DNA of 64,000 nucleotides from Trichuris trichiura (lineage: Eukaryota; Nematoda; Enoplea; Trichinellida; Trichuridae): the NCBI GenBank assembly GCA_037903355.1, contig JBAJFE010000004.1, positions 3,162,001-3,226,000 on the forward strand, written 5' to 3'. Both the position numbers and the translations under genes were made by a program. Numbering within the stretch: position 1 is the first letter of the stretch; every line of letters starts with the position of its first letter. Shown one piece after another: positions 1 to 10,647 of the stretch. The notes beneath the pieces were generated by a model. That model saw only the letters and a program-made list of their open reading frames with translations. It did not search any database and was not told where the DNA came from.

Positions 1-716
1 TTATTTCCTACTACGACTACTTTTTGCGCACCGATATAGACACATTTTTAAGCCCAACAATTTTGAATTTTCAAATGCCAAAGAACCTGACAATCATTAC
101 TGGGAACGGCGGTTACTGTACTAGATTCTCAACGGCAAGGCTTCGCCAAATAGCTAAGCGTCTTGGCCTAAGGCATAAAGGAGTCCACTGTACGGGATCT
201 ACCTGGTTTGGCGAAAGTAATCTTGTTGCTAAATTAGCACCCATTGCCGCAAATCTAACTATGTACATATTCGATAATGAATTCGATACGAAAAAATATC
301 CCGAACTGAAGGCATACTTTTCGGAAAGTAAGCATGGCACTTGGCCACACTGGTGGAAACCCGTTTCGTCAATGTACGCTCAGGAGCTTGTTCTCAATGA
401 TCAAATTGAAAACTTAACGGAAAATAACAAAAAAGGAGATTTGCTTGATGTTGAGTCATGCAGAACAACCAGAATAGTAGAACATCTGCACGTGCACGCA
501 TGGCATGCCTATTGCGACTTTTCTAAATTCAAATTCTTGGATCCACTGGTAATGAGTTTACAAGCAAACGGACCTGTAAGCATATCTACCGAAGATCTTA
601 AACTGAAATTGACCAATTGTCTTTCGGTATCCAACTATTGCAATCATATAGCTTCAAGAGGACTGGTTCGTTCGCTGGAAAGATTAGCGCGGCATTACCA
701 GTTGATGACATCGTAA
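1..716 (+). CDS. Glycosyltransferase-like type II protein (DUF7164-like), 5' truncated
   Basis: The frame is open from base 3 to the stop at 714-716, so only the C-terminal catalytic-like part is present; earlier exons lie outside the window. The visible region starts with YYDYFLRTDIDTFLSP, which contains a D-x-D type acidic motif, then FQMPKN, a GGYCT motif, GSTWFGES, DNEFDTKKYPE and PVSSMYAQELVLNDQ. The next gene (2059-5300) carries the same blocks in the same order, so the two are tandem paralogues. In the complete paralogue an N-terminal membrane anchor is present, so a Golgi-lumen enzyme acting on glycans is a reasonable inference. The family looks like the poorly characterised DUF7164 group; this name is from memory and unverified. 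No substrate can be assigned. Confidence 0.75.
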   Translation, partial: ISYYDYFLRTDIDTFLSPTILNFQMPKNLTIITGNGGYCTRFSTARLRQIAKRLGLRHKGVHCTGSTWFGESNLVAKLAPIAANLTMYIFDNEFDTKKYPELKAYFSESKHGTWPHWWKPVSSMYAQELVLNDQIENLTENNKKGDLLDVESCRTTRIVEHLHVHAWHAYCDFSKFKFLDPLVMSLQANGPVSISTEDLKLKLTNCLSVSNYCNHIASRGLVRSLERLARHYQLMTS

Positions 717-2058
717 ATGCATTGACTCCATAACCAATTCGAACTGGTTCAGCGATCAAAGAGCGCAAAGTAAAAAAATTACACCCACTTCATTTGTACA
801 ATCCGAAATTACGCACGCATTACAGCAGTTTTTTAAAAGTAAAATAAGGTACAAAAATCTTAACTCACAGCAGCTCAAGGAAAACCGGAACTGCTGAGCG
901 CGCGACCACTTCGTCTTCCGGGCAAGAAAAGGCACGTGTTCAAATTTTGTTTGTCCATACCTTTTCGCTCCGATTGAATATGCGAACACACTTACCTCTT
1001 TGTGCGTTGAACTAAATAAGAGTAATCGTCATTTCATAATTACCTTACAGCCTAATATAGCTTATTTACGTGGCGCAAAACAAACAACAAAAATATGCGT
1101 TGCTTCACGGCAAGAGGAAGCAGAAATAAAATGCGAATAGTTCAGAATTGAAGAGCAAAAAAAATTTAACGAATCGTTGAAAGCAGAACGAAACAAATAT
1201 GGAAACATAGTAACTCGCAGTCGATGCGAGACATCTTTTTTTGACGGGTGGACTACATTAAGAACTCAATTGTCCTATTCTGCTCTCTTTTCTTCTATAA
1301 GATTCACCGAAGATTGCCTTACTGAGCCGTCGATGTTGAGGACGAGACAAGGTAGCTTGTATAGATTTCGAATGAAACTCATCCCATTTACTTGATAATT
1401 AATGCTAAAACCGGAACAAGACTTGCCTTTTTGGAAGGCTCAATATAAAAGTGGAAACGAATGCAAAATTTGAATAGAACTAGATTTTATGCAACACAAA
1501 GTGCAGCTTTGACAGTGCCTACGAAGATGACGTAATTTGTTTACATAATAAAAGCTGGACGCGATATGAGATTGGCAATCAAGTTCGCACGTTTGCAAAG
1601 GCAAGAATGTTTACCTTTACTCCTTGAAAGCTCAGTGCTAACTCAAACAACCCAGCAACTAAGTTTCATTTCAAACATTTTGCAGAACTTTCATTACTGC
1701 TTCCACGTAGGTACACACGCTTCCTTAAGATGGTCTCAAGTTCGTTTTCCGTTTAAAGGTTATCCTGTGCGTCGTTTTGTTATTAGAAGTTCGGGTCGGC
1801 TTTCTCCTTGAAAACCGACGCAAAGTAAAATTCAACGCTTAGCAGCTCAGTCCGTTCTTTAACAGCGAAGACTTCAGCGTCTAATAGTTAAAGCTAAACT
1901 TGTTCGCCCCTAATCAATGGAAATAAAAGCGATCTGAAATTTTAATTAAAGAGAAAAAAATCAATCGAAGCGAAGAGCCACTGCCTTTGCAGCTTAACGG
2001 AGCAATGTTCGTATGAGAAAAATTTGCATGTCGCACCGAGTTCGCTCCAGCCGATTCG
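717..2058. other. Intergenic region between the two DUF7164-like paralogues
   Basis: No convincing coding exon is seen. Open frames at 1177-1395 and 1566-1811 lack recognisable motifs and splice context. The 3' end of the first paralogue and the promoter of the second must lie here. Confidence 0.5.
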
Positions 2059-5000
2059 ATGGAAAGCTTTACTAAGCTTCAGCACTCGCCCAACCAACCT
2101 TCCTCGGCAGTAGGTGCCTTACGAAGGCATCGATACTCCTGCTGGACTTTGAAATCAGCCTTGTTAATGCCTCACATTTCTATTTCAACAAAGAAGAAGT
2201 TCGTTTGTTTGCTCTTCCTCGCAACGCTTACTATATGCATGCTCATATGGACGGAAAGTTTACAACAATCCTACGCAGCCTTTCGCAAAGACAAGCTTGC
2301 AACCGAAAGGTATGCTTACAAGGAGGAAACAAAGCTAAAGGAAAAATTAGCCCGGTTTCATGAAAAGATGTGCAAAAGCGACCGACGTGTACAGCTCGCC
2401 CTACTCAACAAAGTACGTATACAGCTTTTCTGTGTATGACTCACTAGTCTCAGAAAATAGTTTGTTCTTCTAAAGTTTTTCCGCGGAAGTTTTAACCCGT
2501 TCTTTGTCTAACGCTTAGACAAAGAACGGGATAAAAATTCCGCGAAAAAATTTTAGAAGAACAACTTGAAAAAACCCGTTACGAAAAAAAGAAATCAACT
2601 TACACGAAATAGCACTGAGCGATGGGACACAAACAGATTATATTATCTTACCTGCATAGTAGCGTTGCGTCTGTCCGCAGGATAATGATCTTAAAGATTG
2701 GATTTAAAAAAAAAACGAATAAGGTTTTATTCGGATTTCGAATAGGCTAATAAGCCGCCTTTCGAAAAACAGGATGTCTTTTAACAGGCTTGAATAGTTT
2801 CATAAGCCGCCTTATTTAAATTTTCCCAAATTTGAAAGTTGACAGTTCCAACTGGAAGAAATGAAGTCGCGACAACGTTCGTAGATAGGGCGCTGTACAA
2901 ATAAGGGCGATCTCATCGCGCCTGTGCTAACGAAATACGAAGTTTTCGAAAAAAAAACTGTTTTGCTGCTAAGCAAGCAAACATTGACAATAAATTAATT
3001 TGGCTACAAAAGCTACGTATTTCCTGTGGTAATTAAAATCGACCATTTCATTCAATATCCAAGCAAAGCTTGTTAATATTTTCCTTTTAGTAAAAAAAAT
3101 TGAAAATCCCCCCATGACTAAGCATCGTCAGAATTTAGTTTACATATGATCGGAAAAATGGAAAAACTTCGAATTACGAGTGGAGTTTAAAGAAAATTTC
3201 TTTTGCAAAAGACATTCTAGCCATCTACACGCATTCTTTTACGTACAACATTCAGTAAAAACGCGTTCTTTCTAATCAGAGTGTAAACATTTACTTTATC
3301 CTTCCGTGAGTTGGAAAAGTAACTTATCTATTTACCGCGCTGATAAAAGTAGGCGCACGTTCAAAAGCAATGAAACATTAGGACAGTAAGGTAAATGGCA
3401 ATGGGTTAGAGAGTAACAAATAGCAAAACAAAGCACACCAACACCACTGCGCATGCTTTCAACGCTTTTTTCTTGCAAAACCGCACCAATGAAATAGCTG
3501 GCAATCAATTCCTGCAAATCAACTAACAAAACTTTATTGTTAGTTGTAGACATAAAGGCAATTAATTTTTATTCAGCCGGGTAACAGTTTGCACGGTGAG
3601 CAAACTCGCGATGGAAAAAATATTAAGCCATTCCATACTGGTTGTCGTAAGACACCGGTAAATGAATAGTACTATGCTCAGCTCCCCTTTTCTACTTGGC
3701 GCTGCGGCATAACAATGTGGACCACAGCGAGTGATTTGCGTGCATGACGATTATTTTCAGTTCGTTATCTGCTCTCCGAAGAGTATCTGTGCCCAATGGG
3801 GCATCCTGAAAACAGATTAGTTCAGAAATGTCGCAACCAAAGCAACTATACAGGCAAGAAAACAATCGACAGCATGCAACATGCATCAACTGCATGCACA
3901 ATTTCCCGCGAATTCCAATGGTCACTTACGAAACTATTTAGAGTACGCTTTAAAAAACATTCACAGTTTCCATATACTCACGACGGTTAATGTGGTTGAA
4001 AGCTCACCGATTCACGGGTATCTTTTATAAAAAAAAAGATTAAAAATAATATATTCAAATATTAACGTACGTTTGTATTAAGTTAGCTTTCCTTTCAAGG
4101 GACGCTTATAGTCCCTAAAATATTAATGATTATAATATGGTAATGTTTTAGCTCAGAGGAAGCCCAACGGAATATAGAGGATCCAGAATAGGTGTGCTGC
4201 TTACTCTACCGCACAGGCTTAATGATTACTTCGCTGTTCAATTCATGACGTTTGTTTACGCTTCTTGGAAGCTTATTCAAGATCAGGCCTTTGAACAATA
4301 TTTACAAGTACTACCAACGAATGCCAGATTAAACTTAGTGGACCTCCTCGTATTCTGCGAACCGGCAGCATGCCCAAAGCTACCCAACGACTGCCTGTCG
4401 AAAATGGAAGACAAACTGGTAACGGAAATGCCGTTGCGGAAACCCGCTTGTTACTACCAACCGACCAGACAATTCAATCATAGCTACCCAAACGTCAATT
4501 CCTACGCTTTCGTCAACGAGAAAGTTTTCAGGAGGATTCTTCCGCTTTACGATTACCTTCTACGTACGGATGTGGATAGTTTTCTTAGTCCGGCCATTTT
4601 CCATTTTCAAATGCCAAAGAACATGAAAATAATTACTGGCAAAGGGGGTTACTGTACTTCATTCTCTACTAAAAGACTTCATCAAGTCGCGCGACGCCTC
4701 GGTTTGACTCACCGAGGAGTTCACTGCCTTGGTTCTACGTGGCTTGGCGAAAGCAATACAATCGCTAAGATGGCAACTTTAACTGCCCAAATGACAATGC
4801 GCCTTTTTGACAACGAGTTCGACACGAAAAAATACCCTGAGCTACGGCCTTACTTTCTTGACAATATTGAAGGCACGTGGCCGGATTGGTGGAGACCAGT
4901 GTCTTCCATGTACGCGCAAGAATTGGTGCTCAACGATCAAATTGAAGAAATAACAAGAGATTACATTATGGGACATCTGCTGGACGTTGAATCGTGCCGC

Positions 5001-5300
5001 CGAAGCAACATACTGGAGCACATTCACATCCACACGTGGCATTCGGACTGCGAGTTCAACAAGTTCACTTTCTTGGAACCAATTATTAAAAACATATCTC
5101 TGAGAGCAAGAATTGAATTTCCGCTGCCCAACGTGGCGCCAAAAATTGCCGCCTGCCTGCCCGTTTTCGAATATTGCACCCACGTTGCCTGGAGCGGACT
5201 AGCTTTTGCTCTTCAAAAAATAGCGCAAAATCACGAGCTAAATGGGATGTTGATTGCCCGAATTCAAAGGAGCTTACGACCGGTTTTCTTCAACAGTTAG
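2059..5300 (+). CDS. Glycosyltransferase-like type II membrane protein (DUF7164-like), complete, two exons
   Basis: Model: exons 2059-2412 and 4152-5300, 500 aa. Exon 1 ends at a GTACGT donor in phase 0; exon 2 begins after TGTTTTAG in phase 0. Exon 1 encodes a basic N-terminus, one hydrophobic segment (FVCLLFLATLTICMLIW, about residues 50-66) and a charged stem, the layout of a Golgi type II glycosyltransferase. Exon 2 carries RIGVLLTLP, then the conserved block LLRTDVDSFLSP (D-x-D), GGYCTSFSTKRL, GSTWLGES, DNEFDTKKYPEL, PVSSMYAQELVLNDQIE and HIHTWHSDCEF. It is the paralogue of the truncated gene at 1-716. Sugar-nucleotide binding by the D-x-D motif is family inference; substrate unknown. 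The 1.74-kb intron contains a 49-bp-arm inverted repeat. Confidence 0.8.
2462..2564. repeat. Foldback inverted repeat in the intron of the DUF7164-like gene
   Basis: Arms 2462-2510 and 2516-2564 are reverse complements with a few mismatches and a 5-base loop. It could be a small foldback element. No target-site duplication is evident. Confidence 0.7.
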
Positions 5301-5890
5301 ACAGCGTCGCAAAGCGAAGCAGCCGAACTGTGAAGCTCACCTTTTGACAACATTGCATTACCTGTTTATCTAGTCATCCGCGACTAATTTTATAAAGGCT
5401 AAAAAAAAGTAAAAAAATAACGTTTTCGAACAACTGCCGATAATGAATCAGTAAAATGCAGTGAAACGCAGCCAGCGCCGTTTTGGGGAGGAGGGCAGCT
5501 CAAAATTTCATTTTCAAACTACAGCACGATAAAAAACCTGCGGATCATTTATCCTTGCAGTGGCAGTCTGTACACTCCCTTTGTCGAAACTAAAAAAAAA
5601 TTGAAATGCACTATTTTGGTACCTTTGTCCTTCCGCCGAAGAACTTTTAAATAGTGAAAAAGCTTGTGTACTTTCACTTCAATGGCTGATATGACTAAAC
5701 AACGCGAATTGTCCCCACTTAGCTTATCCGAGTTAAAGGCTGCGTTCGACCCACAAGGAAATGAACCCGTTATCCGTTACGACTACGTCGTAGTTGTAAG
5801 CTTAGAAAGCTAAGAGGCGACAAGTCGGTAACATTTATATGGGAGAAAAAAGTCGCAAGAAAAATGACAGCGCGGGCACGCGAAAAACGC
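5301..5890. other. Intergenic region with a small candidate exon
   Basis: The ATG at 5682 opens a 43-codon frame (MADMTKQRELSPLSL...) to a stop at 5811-5813, with a possible GTAAGC donor near 5796. It reads like a first coding exon, but no partner exon was found, because the RagA gene lies immediately downstream on the other strand. Treated as unproven. Confidence 0.25.
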
Positions 5891-6796
5891 TTACTGCCTC
5901 ATTTCCAACTTTTCGAAGTGCTTCTTGGCATTTTGGATATTCAGGCGGGTTGTCGGCGCGATCTCCGGATCCGACAGAACAACCATCACGTACGTATTAG
6001 TGGTAAAAGTGTCAATGAAGGCGGCAAAGTTGTTGTTCACAATTTCCATACTTTGGAAGTGCGTTCCCAACTTGCTGCAGCTCAACTTGAACTGCTTTAT
6101 TATGTTGCTTATTTTTTCGAACCGATGCACGTCCCTGTGCGACCTGCGTTGCGAGTAGGAAATGACAAGAAAAGTTGCCTTTTCGAACAGCAAAATTTCA
6201 TCCGCCTCTATGATGGAGCTGAACCTTTCCAAACTTTGCTCCAAAAGCTGCACATTCGGTATGAGTCGATAGACGATCGACGACCAGGCTTTGTACAATG
6301 TTTCGTCCCATATGGAAGTTCTGAAGCAAACGCAGTTAAGCGGTTCGGACAATTTCAACAGATCTCGCTGTCTTTCCTGAAAGACAGCTTCCCTGTGGTC
6401 CTCATGCACCAAGTCCATCTTGTGAATTAGGCAAAAGACATGAGCATCTCGCGAATTCTGCATTAGGGCTTCCAAGCAGAGTTGGTAGTACTGATAGTCT
6501 TTTTCTACTTCGCGGCTTTCAACGTCAAATACATATATGAGAACTTCAACGCTGCGAAATATCTGATCGCGCTGCGAAGTGAAGTAGTTTTCCATAAATG
6601 CTTCCTGGCCTCCGCAGTCCCATATGTTGAGCACCAAATTTCCCAAGAAGCGAACATGCGCGTGTTCAACGTCCATTGTAGGCCCAAGGCGACGCGTATC
6701 CCGCGCTATGAAATTGGCAAAAATAATGGAACGCATGCTGGTTTTGCCGGAACCGCTTTTGCCCATTAACAGTACCTTTTTCTTCATCATACCCAT
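5891..6796 (-). CDS. RRAGA: Rag GTPase A/B (mTORC1 amino-acid sensing)
   Basis: Intronless, 301 aa. The G1 P-loop [10 protein letters not shown] (residues 12-22) is followed by [13 protein letters not shown], the G3 motif WDCGGQ (about 57-62), [19 protein letters not shown], the G4-like HKMD, and [19 protein letters not shown]. The C-terminal half carries [17 protein letters not shown], the roadblock-type region that pairs with RagC/D. These blocks match the RagA/B family rather than RagC/D. Known role: a RagA-RagC dimer at the lysosome recruits mTORC1 when amino acids are present. Length matches the family (about 310 aa). The start at 6796 ([12 protein letters not shown]) lies directly before the P-loop, as expected. 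Confidence 0.95.
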   Translation of the reverse strand: MGMMKKKVLLMGKSGSGKTSMRSIIFANFIARDTRRLGPTMDVEHAHVRFLGNLVLNIWDCGGQEAFMENYFTSQRDQIFRSVEVLIYVFDVESREVEKDYQYYQLCLEALMQNSRDAHVFCLIHKMDLVHEDHREAVFQERQRDLLKLSEPLNCVCFRTSIWDETLYKAWSSIVYRLIPNVQLLEQSLERFSSIIEADEILLFEKATFLVISYSQRRSHRDVHRFEKISNIIKQFKLSCSKLGTHFQSMEIVNNNFAAFIDTFTTNTYVMVVLSDPEIAPTTRLNIQNAKKHFEKLEMRQ

Positions 6797-7555
6797 ATTC
6801 CCAATCGATCATCGCCTGAAGAACGCAAAGCTGTCCGCCGTACAAATTTTTAACGGATCGCAACGCTAATCTTCGAATGCAAAAGCACAAGGCTCATACT
6901 CGAAGGAAGGCTAATATAAAGAAGGAACATGCTGAAAATCGGCACAATACGGCCTACAACCTAAATGCCTTAAAGCTCCTGCATAAACGAGCATAAAAAA
7001 GATATATCAAACCTGCAGCAACTACGACATTAACTTTCCAGGAATTCAGCACAAAAACAAAGCTTTCGTATGAAAAACCTACGAACAAGCATGTGCTTAC
7101 TGTGACTTACTGTACGAACTCACGTTCAGGTAGAAATGCAAACAATGGATTATTTTTTGATTTTGCACATGGTTTGAAACTCTAATAAATATAAATAAAT
7201 TTAATGAAAGCAAATATATTCGTTAGGCATGCGAAATAAGACATTTTGACGATTTTCTCAGGACGGGCTGTTACCACGAAATACTGTACTCGTTTTACCT
7301 GCGAATCGCGGCACTAAGCTGTCTGAGCGGGACTGAATTCTTCACGCGCAATACGCATTACTAATAAGAAAATTTAAAATTAAAAAAAAGATTTAAAAAG
7401 TAAACATCAGTTAGTAACTTCTTGCATCAGCGGCTTAGCGAAAACCTGATTAAGCATAAGCTGTAATTTTCTGCTCCTTCCTATTCCTTCAAAAAGACGT
7501 TTTCTTCTCCCAACTTAATTTTCAATACCTGCCGCTTGATAGCTTTCCTAGTAAA
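6797..7555. other. Intergenic region upstream of RagA and the Penelope-like element
   Basis: No supported gene. A 39-codon Lys/His-rich frame at 6877-6996 (+) was noted and not accepted. The stretch presumably holds the RagA promoter on the minus strand. Confidence 0.4.
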
Positions 7556-10101
7556 ATAAAAGACATCCTGTCTTTCGAAACATCAGAAGTGCTCACGGTG
7601 CACAAGTCCTTGAAGCAGCTAAGCTGCTAGAACAGACAAATAGCAAGCTTACATCAACACTCGGTAAGCTTACCTTCCTGATTAAATGTCGTGACGCTGG
7701 CCTGCTGCCAAAAAGCTTCCATCTAAAATGGAACCACGCTCACAGTCAACGAACGAGTAATTTATTAAAATCCACCGGTTTTTCCCTGTTGAGGTCCACC
7801 ATCAGGGACCATAGGAAATCAATAGCCCACTTAAGGTATGTTTCTAACAGCTCCTCAACCTTCCTTTCTGACTCTCTAAACCGGACCTTCTCGTCCAACT
7901 GAGATTCCACATTAAAAATACTAGTTCCCTAATAAAAATAAACCAAACAGCCCTTCTAGACAGAAAGTTCCAATCCCTATACTGTTCCCGCTCCTGGGAG
8001 TTCCGTAGGTCCAACAATAAGCAAGCGCGTCCATCATCTTCACTCAATAACACAGATAAAACTATCGTTAACCTCAGCTCCCTTGTTCTAAACGACAATG
8101 AAAAAACAGTTTTAGGCAAAGGTTTAAATTTCGTCCCCACTCCTAAGAACCCCTGATTTTAGATATAATTGCCTCCACAGAGTACGGTCTCGCGCAAACC
8201 GATCCTAAGGTGGCTAAAGAAATTAAAGGTCACATCTCCAGCCTAGTATTGCGCAACAACAACAACAATCGTCCGACCCCAAACCTAAGCAGTTCAGAAC
8301 GGGGGATCATTAAAAGTCTAAAATCTAGAACGGACATTGTGATTACGAAGGCTGACAAAGGTAATACGGTTGTTATACTGGATAGGAACATCTACACACA
8401 AAAGATAAATGAGCTCCTCAGCAACCCCGTTTACCGTCCCATAAAACAAGACCCGACCGATAAGACCCGAAAACTTTTGCAAAATATGTTAGACTCCTTC
8501 GCCAATGGACCCAAGACCCAATTATTTCTAAAATAAACCGTAGTCTCTCATACATCAGTAACACTAGGTGCCCTGAACTTTACGGCCTTCCCAAAATCCA
8601 CAAACCAGGGGTCCCTCTAAGACCAGTTGTCTCCAGCATTAATAGTGTCACCTCAAGACTTTGTTCATATCTAAAAACTATAATCCAACCCCTAACCGGT
8701 AAACGCGAGTCCAATGTTAAAAATTGTAAAGAATTTTGTTCCACACTAAAAGACATAAAAATGCAGCCCGGTGACATCATGGTCAGTTACGATGTAAAAG
8801 ACCTTTTCACAAGCGTTCCCATAAAATATACCATCAACTTGCTTCAAACTCTGTTAGATGCAGATGACACCATCTTGCAGAGGACGAAATTAAACCCCAC
8901 CCACATAGTTAAATTAGTGTCGTTCTGCATGCGCGAGGGCAACTACTTCAGATTCCAGGATAGTTTCTTCTCACAAAAGGACGGTGCGCCTATGGGCAGT
9001 CCACTCTCCCCCATACTTGCGGAGATCTTCATGGAACATCTCGAAGAAAAAGCCTTCAGCACTCTGCAAGACTGTGCCCCTCCTATCATTTTCAAAAGAT
9101 ATGTAGACGACATCTTTGCCATCATAAAATCAGGCAGTGAAGAAACTCTCTTGGAACACCTGAATAGTCTCTTCCCCAACCAGATAACGCTAACCATTGA
9201 GAAGGAAAATAATTGTAAACTCCCTTTTCTAGATGTCTTAGTCATTAAACAAGGGAATAAGTTAAAAACAACAGTTTATAGGAAACCCACCCACTCGGAC
9301 CGGCACCTAAACTTTTCTTCTCATCACCCTATTTCAGTTAAAAGAGGTATAGTTAAAGGGATGGTTGACAGGGCCCTAACGGTTTGTGACCCCGAATATT
9401 TAAACACAGAATTAAGACACATTTATAACACATTATGCAGTAACGGGTACCCCAGTAAATTCATCAATTCCATTATTAAACAGTGCCAACAAAATAAACC
9501 TTCATCACCGTCCCCGCCTGATAACCAACAACGCCTGGTGCTGCTCCTTCCCTACTACAGTGGTTTAAGTGAACGAATCAGGAGACTGGGGCGCTCCTTA
9601 AATTTCAACGTAAGATTTAAAAGTTCATGTAATCTTCGTTCGATTGTGAGAAATGACAAAATCAAGGTTCCTTTTGACAGCAGACCCAGTGTCATTTACC
9701 AAATAAAGTGTGGTTGCAACGCCTCCTACATAGGAGAAACGGGCAACACTTTACTTAAGAGATTCGGCCAACACATGAAGAATGTGTTGACATACAAGAA
9801 CGCCGAACGAAGACTCAATGGGGTACAGGCCACCGGCCCGAGGCGTCCACCGACAACGGACCTTCGAAAAGCCGTGGAGAACGCGATAAGTGCCTCAGTG
9901 ATCGTTGAGCACGCATCTCGGTGCACACTCGACCCGCACCCGAAGATCATATGCCACGAAAACTTATTACATCTTAGGCGTATTAAGGAGGCTCTATACA
10001 TCCAGAGCAACTCCACTATCAATCGTGACAATGGCGTGGAGGTTAGTGAAGTATGGGCTGCGCCGATTAATAAATTCCAATGCTGCGCCCTACCCAACTA
10101 A
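7556..10101 (+). pseudogene. Penelope-like reverse transcriptase/GIY-YIG endonuclease, frameshifted
   Basis: The protein is spread over four frames: 7556 to about 7904 (N-terminal), about 7898-8155 (to VLGKGLNFVPTPKNP, then stop), about 8159-8536, and about 8515-10101. The last holds the RT core: YDVKDLFTSVP, GAPMGSPLSPILAEI, and the catalytic YVDDIF with two aspartates. It ends with the endonuclease: YQIKCGCNASYIGETGNT and a downstream conserved basic/acidic segment. At least three frameshifts separate the parts, so this copy cannot make an intact protein. The catalytic motifs themselves look intact, so the copy is probably young. Sequencing error is an alternative for individual shifts. Confidence 0.85.
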
Positions 10102-10166
10102 TCAAACCCCTATTGTACCCATGCGCTATATAAACCCCTTACTGAATAAACACCTTCTCCCCAACA

Positions 10167-10212
10167 CTGCTGACGACGGAACACGAGCAGTTCCGAAACG
10201 TACGGTATACAA
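10167..10212 (+). ncRNA. Possible hammerhead ribozyme core in the Penelope 3' tail
   Basis: CTGACGA (10170-10176) is followed by a stem whose arms GGAAC and GTTCC enclose a 7-base loop, then GAAAC (10195-10199). This is the order of the conserved hammerhead core (CUGANGA, stem II, GAAA). One extra C sits at the stem base, and stems I and III are weak, so activity is doubtful. Hammerhead motifs are known in Penelope-like elements. Confidence 0.35.
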
Positions 10213-10333
10213 ATTGTTCTGTTTTTTCTCTTACAATTTGCTCATCCATCCGTTGATAGGGCATTTTGAAGTTTACTTACAGATACATCCAACAGGCCAA
10301 ACCCGTGAATCTGGAGATCTACTATGGAAGTAA

Positions 10334-10647
10334 AATAACTGTAGCTACTCGCTTACATGGCTTTGTGAGATTCATTTCTATTCCAACATTTGCGCGCTAC
10401 CTCCACTAAGCGGGCAAAGCTACGTCATGCAGTGAAAACTGCATCTTTCTCCTCGAATTTCAGCCTACAGTAGGAACTGCTGAAGATAATCAGGTTACAT
10501 AATAACAATTCGCGAAAGAAAGAAAATGAACTACGCTGGTAGAGATTGCAATTGAAACGAAGGTGAAGCAAGGCAATTGGAGAAAAACTTTTTTTGCTCA
10601 GATAAAAGGTTTTGTTAGCATCGAACCGCGAAATTCATTGTACATTA
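10334..10647. other. Short intergenic region
   Basis: It lies between the retroelement tail and the 3' end of the GCP4 gene. Nothing recognisable was seen. Confidence 0.4.

Larger units (their letters stand above)
7556..10333 (+). mobile_element. Penelope-like retroelement with GIY-YIG endonuclease, decayed copy
   Basis: The reverse transcriptase and C-terminal GIY-YIG nuclease are collinear in one transcription unit, the diagnostic Penelope-like layout. The N-terminal part (KLTFLIKCRDAGLLP), the conserved GKGLNFVPTP block and ELYGLPKIHKPGVPLRPVVS are all recognisable. The 3' non-coding tail (10102-10333) contains a structured motif resembling a hammerhead ribozyme core. The left boundary is set by where the frame opens and the right boundary is uncertain. 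No long terminal repeats or target duplications were identified. Confidence 0.85.

Noticed and set aside
5864..6430. 188-codon plus-strand frame opposite RagA
   Set aside because: Antisense shadow of the clearly conserved RagA gene.
6877..6996. 39-codon Lys/His-rich frame (MQKHKAHTRRKAN...) upstream of RagA
   Set aside because: Coding-like composition, but short, no family match, no partner exon and no conservation evidence.
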